This document shows positions 12,350 to 21,973 of a stretch of 64,000 nt of DNA, piece by piece. The notes below the pieces were generated by a model, which did no database searches, was not told the DNA's origin, and saw only the letters and a list, made by a program, of their open reading frames with translations. The translations under genes were made by a program, and so were the position numbers. Source of the DNA: Malania oleifera. Taxonomy: Eukaryota; Streptophyta; Magnoliopsida; Santalales; Ximeniaceae. The DNA lies in contig NC_080418.1 in the NCBI RefSeq assembly GCF_029873635.1, forward strand, positions 13,929,562 through 13,993,561, given 5' to 3'. Within the stretch, counting starts at the first letter, position 1, and every line of letters starts with the position of its first letter.

Positions 12350-13440
12350 TTATCTTTTAAGAAGGTTAATGGAAAAGTTTAGGGAAAATAAAAAGGACTT
12401 GCTTATGGTTTTTATTGACCTAGAGAAATCCTATGATAGAGTACCTTCGGAAGTTCTTTTGTGGGTTTTATAAAGGAAGGGGAGTATAGAAAATATATTA
12501 ATGTCATTACAAATATGCATGATAGAGTAACAACTAGCATTAGGACTATAGGACAAGAGTCTAAAGAATTTTCAATCACAAGAGGTGTGTATTAAGGATC
12601 TACTTTGAGCTCTTACCTTTTCACTTTAGTGATTGATGAACTCACTAGGAATATCCAAAACGAGATCCCATAGCATATGTTGTTTGTAGATGATATTGTT
12701 TTGATTGATGAAAATAGGAGTGGGGTAGAATCTAAGTTAAAACTTTGGAGAACAACTTTTGAGTCTCAAGGTTTTAAGATAAGTAGGAATAAGATAGAAT
12801 ATATAAAATGTAATTTTACCATGTAAGGAGGAATATTGAAGATAAGACTAAACTTTTTTTTTTTATATTCCTCCTTATATGGCCAAAATTAAACTTGATT
12901 ATCAAGAAATTAATATCACTAGTAGATTTCATTACCTAGATCTATTATGCAAGCAGAAGGAGAAGTTGAAGAGGATGTAATACATAAAATTAAAACAAGT
13001 TGAGTAAAATGGAAAAACGCTCCAGGCATGCTATGCATTTGTAGAAACCCTTTAAAATTAAAAGGAAAGTTCTACAGGTTGGCTATAAGACTAGCCATGC
13101 TTTATGGATCAAAATGATGGCAACTAAGAAACAATAAATCCAAAAAGTAAAAGTTTCCAAAATATGAATACTAGGATGGATGAGTGGTATATCATTAAAG
13201 GATAAATTTATAAACGAGCATATTCGCAATAAGTTAGGCATAGCACAAACAGAAGATAAGATAAGGGAGAGGCGGCTTAGATGGTTTGAGCATTTGAAAC
13301 ACAAGTCAAGCAGTGTATCAATGAGGAGGAGTGAACTAGTTATTGTTAACGGAAATAAAAGGGTGTGGTTAGACCTAAAATAACAAGGAATGAGATAGTA
13401 AGGAAGGATTTAATAGCTCTTAAGCTAGCCGAGAAAAATG
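12350..13440 (+). pseudogene. LINE reverse transcriptase and C-terminal remnant
   Basis: Reading across shifting frames gives the RT palm motif with [11 protein letters not shown], then the catalytic motif as FVDD (12680), usually FADD in this family, then the C-terminal block with RNKLGIA and ERRLRWFEHLKHK (13225-13310). Several TAA/TAG/TGA stops and frameshifts separate these blocks. The conserved order and spacing make the RTE assignment firm, and the decay shows the copy is dead. Confidence 0.8.
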
Positions 13441-13873
13441 CCCTCTGTTAGCCTCGGTGGCTGCATGATCCTTATTGTCATATTTTGATGATAACAACCC
13501 ATTAGTGGTTCTAAGTAAACTAATCTTTGCGTATCAAGCTATGACAAGTACAAACTCAAATGCAAAAATCAAGTAAACTCTTAATAGGTTAGACATCATC
13601 AAAAAGGAGAAGATTATTAGCCTTAGTAGCTATATAATCATATTTAATGTGTTTTGATGATATTAACCTATTTATAGTTCCAAGTGTAACCTACCTTTGC
13701 AAATCAAGTTAAGTACAGGTACAAGTGACAAATACATGAAGGTACTGGATCAAAGACAAAGATCGGACCAAGTAGACATTTGACAAGGAAATATCAAGGT
13801 GGACACTCACTCGGAAGAACTCAAGCACATCCAACGAAGTCATAGTGTAATAGGAAGTGTTCGAGGTAGGAAC

Positions 13874-15809
13874 TGTTGGCCTAACAAGGCTTACAAATCT
13901 TGTTTTGATGATAACAAACTAAAGGAACTTAACATGTTTTGCTAAGATACGTTTCAGGGCTCAAAAGCTTTCATAAAAAGAGATAAAGCTCAAGATGGAT
14001 GTAAAGAAGTTCACATGAAGATTATGCTTAGCCCATGATGAAACAAAAGAAAATTGAAGAAAGAAAAACTTGGATTGAAAGATAGAAAAATCTGATGAAG
14101 CTTGAAGTATATTGAAGCTTGAAGACAAGATGGACTCAAAGAAAGACAAGCATGAAGACTTAAGTGCTTAGAATGTCAAAGTCTTAAGAAGTCTTTATGT
14201 AAGTACCTCAAACAATTTCAATATGGATGCATAAAGCTCTTAGGTTAAATACTTGGACATAGATACCTTTTAAAATACTTGAAAAATATTTTTATAAGAT
14301 CAAAAGTTATTTCAAAAAGGTTAACATTATTTGTGGAATGAAAAGCACCAAAACAGGATTTCCGAAATTCTGTTCTTTTTTCTATATCCGCATCGATGAG
14401 CATTTTTCTCTATCAAACACTCCTTATCTTAAAAAGTGTTCAACATGAAAGTTGTGGATTTTCTCTTAGCTTTCTGTTGATACCAAGAACATTTAATTTG
14501 GAGTTGTATAGAAAAAATTATGACCAAAATACTGAAGGGTGGTCGAAACTGTCAGGCGGCTGACCTTATCTGTTCAAGCGACTGAACACAGACAGAACCA
14601 CTTCAGGCGATTGACCCTTATCTAGTCAGGCGACAGACCTTCGTAAAATTCAAATTTTAACAGTTAGGAAACTTTCCAAAAGTGATTTCTTGGGCACCAA
14701 ACTTTGTGAAAACTTGGGAAATACTCCGAGCAACTTGGGCAACACGAAAAATACTCTTTGAACTCTATAATACATGATTAAACCCAAGGATCAAATACAC
14801 CAACAACCTACAAGCAACAAATCAATCAAATTCTCTCTACTCTTCAAAGCTACCTTGCTTATACTCTTGTTGAATTACTTGCTGCGATTTTGCTGAGAAA
14901 AGCTGACGGGTCTTTGCATTTTTATTGAGTTATTCAAACTAAGAAAGAACCCCGATGATATATATACTTGAGCTTCATATTTCCATAATGTTATTTGATT
15001 GAAGTATATTGTTTTTAAATTATACTAATCAGCTCTTTTGAGAGTGTCTTTGTAAACAAATTTGTTTCTTGATTTTCTTGACAATTCAGGATTGTTGGAT
15101 CGTTGTACCGAGCATGGGGTATCGCTTGGAGAGGGAGCTCCACCCTAATTGAAGGAGGGATTGTAATGGTTTGTTTCGCCCGTAAAGAAGCGTTATAGTG
15201 GAATCCTTAGGTGGTGTTACCTAAGGCGAGGACATAGGTGGGTATAGCCGAACCTTGTAAAAACTCGGTCTCACTCTCTTCCCTTACTCTTTAAATTTCT
15301 ACATATATATATAAATTGCATGGATGCTTATATAAGTGCAGGAAATTAAACTGACATTGAGATTGAGAAAATTTTAATTATAGGGAGTACGTTGATTGAT
15401 CTTTTGTGGAAACCTTAAAGGGAGTACGTTGATTAATCGTTTGCGGAAACCTTGATTAAAAAGGAAGTGCATTAAATCCATTAATACAGGGCTTTTATCA
15501 AACTCTACTTTGAGTTATTTAAACGCTGAATCATGGAAGTGCTGCTGCAACCCATATATTGGTTAAGTAACTTGTGTTGGTTTATTGATTGATTGATTAG
15601 GTATTGATTGACATTGCTGAAAGTTCAAGTTGATTTACTCTTTCTTAAAGTTTTAAAAGTGAATATCAATTCCTAGCTGATATTATAACTCATATCATCT
15701 TTGTGATTAATAAACTTACAAAAAGCTGTAAATTAGTAAAAAGAGTTAAAAGAAACTTTTAAAACCCAATTCACCCCCCCCCCCTCTTGGGACTACACCT
15801 TAGTTTTCA
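13874..15809 (+). mobile_element. Solo LTR B, Sirevirus-like Copia (TSD GGAAC)
   Basis: It begins TGTTGGCCTAACAAGGC, ends TTTTCA, and is flanked by GGAAC at 13869-13873 and 15810-15814. It is a diverged relative of solo LTR A: same start, same box cluster (CAGGCGACTGAC-like words at 14548-14640), a TATA-like sequence at 14764-14773, a repeated 'ggagtacgttgattgatc' block and a C-rich tract before the end. It lies inside the 3' LTR of element C, so it is younger than that element. No coding sequence remains. Confidence 0.9.
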
Positions 15810-15974
15810 GGAACTATTGTAACTCTTGTAGTATTGTTTCACGCATGATCATTGAGCAAGAGTTGAGCAAATTACATGTGCATACTAGTTCGTAAGAGCA
15901 CATAGGATATCACCGAGTCATAAGTTCAGTACTTATGAGTTTTCAAAGTCAAAACAAGAGTTTTATAAAAATAT

Positions 15975-16080
15975 ACAATAACAAAAACAACAAAACCAAG
16001 CCTTAATTCCCACTAGGTGGGGTCGGCTATATGAATCATTTTCTGTCAATTTATGCGATCATGGACCATTTCTTTTGACA
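15975..16080 (-). mobile_element. 106-bp 5'-truncated RTE LINE tail with 15-bp TSD
   Basis: On the minus strand this short insertion reads as the RTE 3' end: a piece with 'catatagccgaccccacc', then 'aaggcttggttttgttg' and a TTG-like tail. Both sides carry the perfect 15-base duplication GTTTTATAAAAATAT (15960-15974 and 16081-16095), the mark of target-primed reverse transcription. It sits inside the 3' LTR of element C, and its source could be a relative of the LINE around it. Confidence 0.9.
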
Positions 16081-17260
16081 GTTTTATAAAAATATCCTTT
16101 ACTCAAATGTATTTTATGGGACAAGTTTTAAATCATATTAGTGTTATAATCTTTTAAAGACTTGGTCATGGTTGGGTTTAAAACCTCATTTATGTACCAC
16201 TCAAATTCCTCTCTCAAATTTCCTGAACACCCTCAGTATTTGGAGCATAACTTTTGCGAGAAGACTCCAAAAAGGGTGATCTTGGTATCTAAGGAAAGCT
16301 AAGAAAAAATCCCACAACTTTCAGGTTGAAGACTTTCACAGAAGAGAAGGTTTCAATAATGAACAAATAGGGTCAAACAGTCGACGGTTTGGAGTAAACA
16401 GTCGACGGTTTAGGGTAAACAGTCGATGGTTTGGGGTAAACAGTTCACGATTTGCGTCGGGATTCCAGCCCCAACGGCTATAAACGCTAGTTTTCAACGT
16501 AAACAATTAATATATTAGCTCAATGGCTATAAAACGGCTAGTAACCCAAATTGCCTAAAAATACAAGTCCAAAGGCTTGTTTAAATATTGATTTTGTAGT
16601 TCATACATTATTCCAAGCACATCATATTTTAGTTCATCATTCTTGTGCTCAAAAGCTCTCTTGCTCAATAATCTTGTTGTGAATCATTACTTGGAGAGAT
16701 TTGTGTGAGGTTTTGATTATATCAATTATCAGCTCATTCAAGGAGCATTAGTTTTGTAAATCATTTTTCATCATCTTGTTGTATTAAGGTTCTTGGTGAA
16801 CCCAGTTCAAAGATTCTTGGTGAACCAAAGTGAGAGGGTTCTTGGTGAACCTTGCTGGAAGGCTCTGTGTGAGCGTGAAGGGATTTGTTCCCGTGTGTAA
16901 AGGCTTCTCTGCCGGTGAAGGAATTTGTTTAGTGGATTGTGGAAACCTTGGGTGTGACTTAAGGCATGGACGTAGGCAAGGGGTTGAACTACGTTAAACA
17001 TCGGTGTTAAGCTTTTCCTCCCTTCTATTTAATTTATATCTTGTGCATGATAATACTTTGTATTTATTGTGATATAATCATTTGCATCTTGCCAAGATTT
17101 ATATTTTGTAGAGAAAAGCAAAAATAAGCGAAAGAGTATATTCACCTCCCCTCTAGACTTGACTCTAGGACCAACACCCTCCATTATGCGAGTTGGTAGA
17201 AAAGGATTCATGTAGCCCATCCCACATAGTGGAACTTAAGACTTGCTATTGTTGTTGCTG

Positions 17261-18264
17261 TATTTTTTTTATGAGCCATCGCCCATCATGAGCCATTTGC
17301 AATAGATCCACCATCATCTATTAGCCACTCTCTTCATTTACTTCTATGTTCCTTGCATTGTTCTTTTTATTTGTAGTTTGTAGAAGGAATATATTTGTAG
17401 AATGTGCATGAATAATGCCTATAATTCATTTTAAATCAATTACCTCAATATTCATCATCTAAAAGGAAAAACATGCCTATACACACACGCACGCACGCAC
17501 GCACATAATATTTATATTGATTAATTTAACGTATTTTTGCCATGTTATATCCTTTTTTTTTCTAAAATTATTGTATTGCCATGTTGATATCGTGCCATAT
17601 TTGTGTTGCGTTTTGGTATTGGTGCTTCTTAGCCTAACATGAATAAGTCCTAAGTATGGTATATAATATGAACTAAGGTTTGAAGAGCCTACCTGTGGAT
17701 TATTAGATATATTTAAAAAACTGTGCTTCAAGAGTTACTCTTTCTTTGTCAATCTTCTCAAGATCATTCTCCAATTGCTCAAACAATTCTGGATGCTCTC
17801 TACATTCCCTAATTCGTGGTACACTCCTCTATGTTCCTTCATGTCTAAAGTGGTGTCTTAAGGTCCCATTTATAGGCCAAAGGGAAGAAAATGATTTCAT
17901 GGGAGACACGTGATCCAATGGTTGAAAATCCTTGTAAATTGAATAAAGTGCGTTGATGCCACAAGAGGTGCTGCCAGCAGGCCAGCCGGCCCTAGTGCTC
18001 CGAACCCACGCAAAGTCAATAGGATCTAGAGATTACTCATTTTTCCAGGCCTCTTTCTCCTCTTACATCTTGTTTTTGGGTTTTGCCAGTATTATGACCA
18101 GAATCTGCAATGACTCTCTTGTCTTGAGCCACCAAATGAAACTAAAAATCCCAATTAATTTACCAACATGTCATCCTTGCAGAATAGGGCTTCAAATTCC
18201 ATTGAATTGCACTCTGATCCTCGAAGAAAGATGAATTTACAAGGAGTCATGATGTCCAAATAAA
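17261..18264. other. Intergenic, no gene recognised
   Basis: AT-rich DNA with an ACGC/CACG microsatellite at about 17481-17506. A 93-residue frame (17953-18234) has no recognisable domain. Part of this stretch may be the diverged first LTR of the old element that ends at 18298, but I could not place its start. Confidence 0.5.
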
Positions 18265-19273
18265 AGCTCAATCTTTTAGGTAAAGTGGTCTCTTAACATA
18301 GTATCAAAGCTTTGGTTCAAGAGGTTTTGGGTTCAAGTCTTGTTATTTGCATTTTCACCAATTATGTCTATTATAGCATGGTTACTGTTTGTGCACCTAT
18401 TCACCTTCATTTGTTTGCCTCTTTCACTTGGAAGGTGGGGTTGCACATAAGGGGGTAAAGGGGATAGTTGAATAGCTTGATATACAGCGTTAGCTAAGGG
18501 TGTTCATAGAATTGCCCAACTTGACAATGGACCAACCCTCCCACAAAGAATGATTTCACAAGTGTCTAGATAGTGGACTGGTATTCCATAAATTGAAAAT
18601 GTGGTTTAAGTAACATGTTTTAGTATGCGAACCACTTGACACCCAACCCAACCCAACCCAACCCAAATATATTGACAAAAAGAAAAAGAGAAAAAAAAAA
18701 AACAAAAATAAAATGAGAGAAGGCTAAAGGCTGCAGTGCGACATATTGCAACTGCTGCTGTAAGGTTAAGTTCCTAAGAGAAACTCATCTTTCCATTTTA
18801 CTCTGCATTTTCAACTCTTTAAAGACTTAGCCCAGTTAGTTGAGTTTTTTGTTGACCCACCCTTGTGGGTGCATTTATTTTTTGCTTGGGAAGATACAGC
18901 TCGTGGAGCATGCACAACCTCAAGCATGCATTTCGTCTTTATTGCTGCTCCATCTCAATGCTTCTCTTTGGCATATATATATACACTGTTAAGTGGTGTG
19001 TGGGTAGGAAAAAATATACAGAGTGCAGAAGAATCAAGAGAGTTGTGGGTGAGGCAAAGTGGTTTGAGCTTGAGTTGAGTTAGAGTATGTTCTCCTCCTC
19101 CATTGTATTTTTTATTATTGATCATACAGTGAGACTCCCTCTCTCCTGTGGACGTAGGCCAAGTTTGGCTAAACCACATATTTTCTTTTGTGTTCTCTGT
19201 GTGATTGTGTTGTGTTTGTGTTCTTGGATCATCCCCTTTCCCCCTAACAACTGGTATCAGAGCACTTCTTCTC

Positions 19274-19860
19274 ATGACCCAGTTAATGAGTCTTGGTGTA
19301 AAAGTTGAAGAAGAAAATAAAGCACTTCTTCTCCTGGCATCTCTACCACCTTCTTATGATAGTCTTGTCACAACATTGCTTGTTAATAAGGAAACCTTGA
19401 ATTTGAAAGAAGTGATGGCTTCACTACAGGACACTAACACCCTCAGAAAGCCAACCGTTAACCTCCAAGGGCATGCCTTGGTCACACAAGGTGAGAAACA
19501 TACCAGGGGAAGAAATCAAAACAGAAATCAAACTCGTGGAAGATCGAGAAGCAGACGGTCCAAATCAAGAGCTCTAGGAAATTCCAACAACACTCAGAGC
19601 AAAAAGCAAATCGAGTGTTGGAATTGTGGCAAGACTGACCACTACAAAAATCAATGTCGATTCCAAAAGAAGGAGCCAGAAAATAAGACCAAAGTAAATG
19701 TCGCATCTTCTTCAGGAGAAGGAGATGCACTGTTATGCTCTTTGGAAAGGAAGGGAGAGTCTTGGATATTAGACTCTAGAGCCTCATTTCACACAATAGG
19801 CAACAAAGAAATGCTTAACAGGTATGTACCCGGAAATCTTGGCAATGTTTATCTTAGCGA
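19274..19860 (+). pseudogene. Copia gag fragment with zinc knuckle and protease start
   Basis: The frame encodes the middle of a Copia gag (LLLASLPPSYDSLVTTLL), an Arg/Asn-rich segment, a CCHC zinc knuckle CWNCGKTDHYKNQC near 19616-19660, and then the protease active-site region as WILDSRASFH. The usual glycine after DS is an arginine here, which should kill the protease. The N-terminal part of gag is missing. The word GCACTTCTTCTC occurs at the leader (19262) and again at 19322, and may have mediated that deletion. After NVYLS the frame runs into RNase H-coding DNA in the wrong frame, which marks a large deletion of integrase and reverse transcriptase. Confidence 0.85.
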
Positions 19861-20048
19861 AGAATTCAGCATTCCACTCAAAGACCAAGCACATTGGACT
19901 CCGCTATCACTTCATCAGATCCCTTCTAGACGAAGGGGTATTAGCAGTTGAGAAGATCCTTCGTAGTCAAAACCCAGCAGATATGTTGACAAAGATAATG
20001 ACTAGAGAGAAATTGGAGTTATGCTCAGATTCAGTGGGGGGCTCCTAG
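19824..20048 (+). pseudogene. C-terminal end of Copia RNase H
   Basis: In a different frame from gag, this stretch gives NSAFHSKTKHIGLRYHFIR and later NPADMLTK, the hallmark end of Copia pol. It is joined directly to protease-coding DNA by the internal deletion. The stop is followed by non-coding DNA leading to the 3' LTR. Confidence 0.85.
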
Positions 20049-21312
20049 ATCTACTAAAATCATCCAGAAGATGATCCCTGCATGAGCACCTCAGCAAGGG
20101 GGTGCGGGCACTCTCTGGAGGGGGTGCGGACACTCTCTCGAGGGGGTGCGGACGCCTAGAGACTAGGGCAAGGTCACAGTGTTGCAGCATCAGAATAGCA
20201 GACACTTGGTTGCCCCCACATGTTTGGTGGGGGTGATTTGTTGACCCACCCATGTGGGTGCATTTATTTTTTGCTTGGGAAGATACAACTCGTGGAGCAT
20301 GTGCAGCCTCGAGCATGCATTTCGTCTTTATTGCTACTCCATCTCAATGCTTCTCTCTAGCATATATATATATATACACTATTAAGTGGTGTGTGGGTAG
20401 GAAAAAATATACAAAGTGCAGAAGAATCAAGAGAGTTGTGTGTGAGGCACAGAGGTTTGAGCTTGAGTTGAGTTAGAGTGTGTTCTCCTCCTCCATTGTA
20501 TTTTTTCTTATTGATCATACAGTGAGACTCCCTCTCTCCCATGGATGTAGGCCAAATTTGGCTGAACCACGTATTTTCTTTTGTGTTCTCTGTGTGATTG
20601 TGTTGTGTTTGTGTGCTTGGATCATCCCCTTTCCCCCTAACATTTTTCATACTTGTTTTCAAGTTGGATGAGCTTGGGTTAGAAACCGTCAAAATTGCAC
20701 TCCCTGGAGGCTTGCAGCATTAGCTTGGTCAACTGATCTTATTGCTTCTCTGGTTGACAACAACATTCACAAGTCAAATTTCACTTTTATTTCCCAATAT
20801 TGATATGTTTTTCATAATTTCAATCTCACTCATACTCTTCCATGTCATCTGTTTCGTCACAAGAAGAAAACTAAACCACCAATCCAACCCAATCCACTGT
20901 GAACCGAACTAATCCAAACCAATTCAAATCGCATCCAATATGGTTCAACTTTGGTTTGAGTTTTTTTCTCAAACCGAACTAGTCAGTTGAGTCAGAATTT
21001 TAAGACTTAACGTATTGTTGGCCTACACCTAATAGCTTAAGCTTTCAGGTAAAGTGGTTACTTGACAAAACATTGAAAAACATCTATCTAATATTTGTAA
21101 CTATAAGTCTGTTAGCGCTCAAAAGGATTACAAATTACAATGGTTATTATATTACTTCGATAGTTGTGACTTAAGGTCACTAGGGAAAATAATAATGGGA
21201 AAATAATTTTACATAATTAAGATCGACAAATTGGTCCTTAAAATTTAAACAATAAAGATATAAAAAAAATGGCTTTTAATTCTAGCAGCTTCCAATACAG
21301 AAGGCTGCATGC

Positions 21313-21965
21313 TAGGACTGCAAACGAGCTGAGCTTTGCCATGCTCAAGCTTGTTTATTAAATTTTTAATCGAGCTTGAGCTCGAGTTGAGCTTAGACTA
21401 AGCTTTAATATACTTGCTCAAGCTTGTTTATCATGCAAATGAACGAGAACACAAGCCCTTATAAAGCCAGGCTACCGAGATGCTCACAAACAGCTTCGTT
21501 CTTTTGGAACCTCTCATCTTGAGAGGTTATAGGCTTGCTAGGCAACAAGGTGAAAATGATCCCTTATTAATACTACCTTAGAGTGTTTTAGCTCCCACCA
21601 AACTAGCCTATTGGCCTTCAACAGTCGCCCTACCGCTAAATTTAAGTTATGGAGTTTAATCTAAATAAGCCGCTACCAAACATTCAAACAATCCGTACTT
21701 TTAAGCCCAATACAATCTATCAACCCCAATTTGACCTTATTAAACTAGCCCATAAATGAGTCTAGTTCAAGCCTATTAAATAAGCCCAAACCAAGTCTAT
21801 AATCAAGCCACTCACAAGCCAAGCCCTTCCATATTTAGGTTCAACTCATTTATTAAGCAAGCTGCAAAATTGGGCTCGGAAATTGCTTATTTATGTAATA
21901 AAAGAGCTTTAACCGAGCTGACATCCCAAGTTGCTCATGAGTGGCTTGGTTTGTTAGCAGCCCTA
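21313..21965. mobile_element. hAT-like MITE (8-bp TSD)
   Basis: Terminal inverted repeats: left TAGGACTGCAAACGAGC; right end, read on the minus strand, TAGGGCTGCTAACAAACC. The flanks are CTGCATGC (21305-21312) and CTACATGC (21966-21973), an 8-bp duplication with one difference. The interior is rich in 'gagcttgagctcgag'-type words and codes for nothing. 'TAGGGCTGCAAACGAGC' ends are common in plant hAT-derived MITEs. Confidence 0.75.
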
Positions 21966-21973
21966 CTACATGC

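Larger units (their letters stand above)
13446..17176 (+). mobile_element. Deleted Sirevirus-like LTR element C (TSD CCCTC)
   Basis: It is flanked by CCCTC at 13441-13445 and 17177-17181. The left end TGTTAGCCTCGGTGGC begins a 5' LTR of which only about 130 bp remain. After a short junction come a polypurine tract (about 13601-13614, aaaaaggagaagat) and a full 3' LTR from about 13615 (TATTAGCCTTAGTAGC) to ACCAACA at 17176. The internal region is thus deleted from inside the 5' LTR to just before the PPT. The 3' LTR is split by solo LTR B and carries a small LINE insertion. It has four copies of a word related to ACAGTCGACGGTTTGG (16375-16455) upstream of a TATA box at 16527-16535. The LTR start with TTTTGATGATA suggests Sirevirus ancestry. 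Confidence 0.85.
11226..17260 (+). mobile_element. Decayed RTE-type LINE, interrupted by LTR elements
   Basis: The stretch encodes remnants of a plant RTE-like non-LTR retrotransposon: the region after the endonuclease, a reverse transcriptase with [13 protein letters not shown] near 12405-12450 and FVDDIVL near 12680, and a C-terminal segment with NKLGIA and RERRLRWFEH near 13230-13295. The 3' tail lies beyond a nested insertion: 17177-17260 carries 'cattatgcgagttggtag' and ends in TTG-type repeats, the usual RTE tail. At 13441-13445 the LINE is broken by the element at 13446-17176, and the duplicated CCCTC confirms that 17177 rejoins 13445. The 5' part including most of the endonuclease is absent or unrecognisable. 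There are many stops and frameshifts, so it is inactive. Confidence 0.85.
18850..20642 (+). mobile_element. Internally deleted Copia element (TSD TTTTT)
   Basis: Two similar LTRs, 18850-19249 and 20239-20642, both start TGTTGACCCACC and end CCCCCTAACA. A tRNA-Met-type primer-binding site TGGTATCAGAGC (19252-19263) follows the first, and a purine-rich tract (ggtgggggtgatt) precedes the second. TTTTT flanks both sides, although a T-run is weak evidence for a TSD. Only the middle of gag, the start of protease and the last part of RNase H remain between the LTRs, so the element is non-autonomous. It may still be mobilisable in trans, because LTRs, PBS and PPT are present. The LTRs differ at scattered sites, so it is not very recent. 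Confidence 0.9.
18265..21067 (+). mobile_element. Old small LTR element, split by a Copia insertion
   Basis: An LTR end 'ttttaggtaaagtggtctc' + TTAACA stops at 18298 and is followed at once by a primer-binding-like TAGTATCAAAGC. About 150 bp later a polypurine tract (gggggtaaagggga, 18451-18464) precedes a new LTR start near 18465 (tagttgaatagcttgatata). A second copy of the LTR end, 'ttcaggtaaagtggttac' + TTGACA, stops at 21067. The intervening 18850-20642 is a younger Copia. The internal region is too short to code, so this is a non-autonomous (TRIM/LARD-like) relic. The start of the first LTR is lost or too diverged to place. Confidence 0.5.

Noticed and set aside
19205-19273. Gag start upstream of 19274 as part of the Copia protein
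   Set aside because: This piece is LTR and primer-binding site sequence, and the frame is open there by chance.
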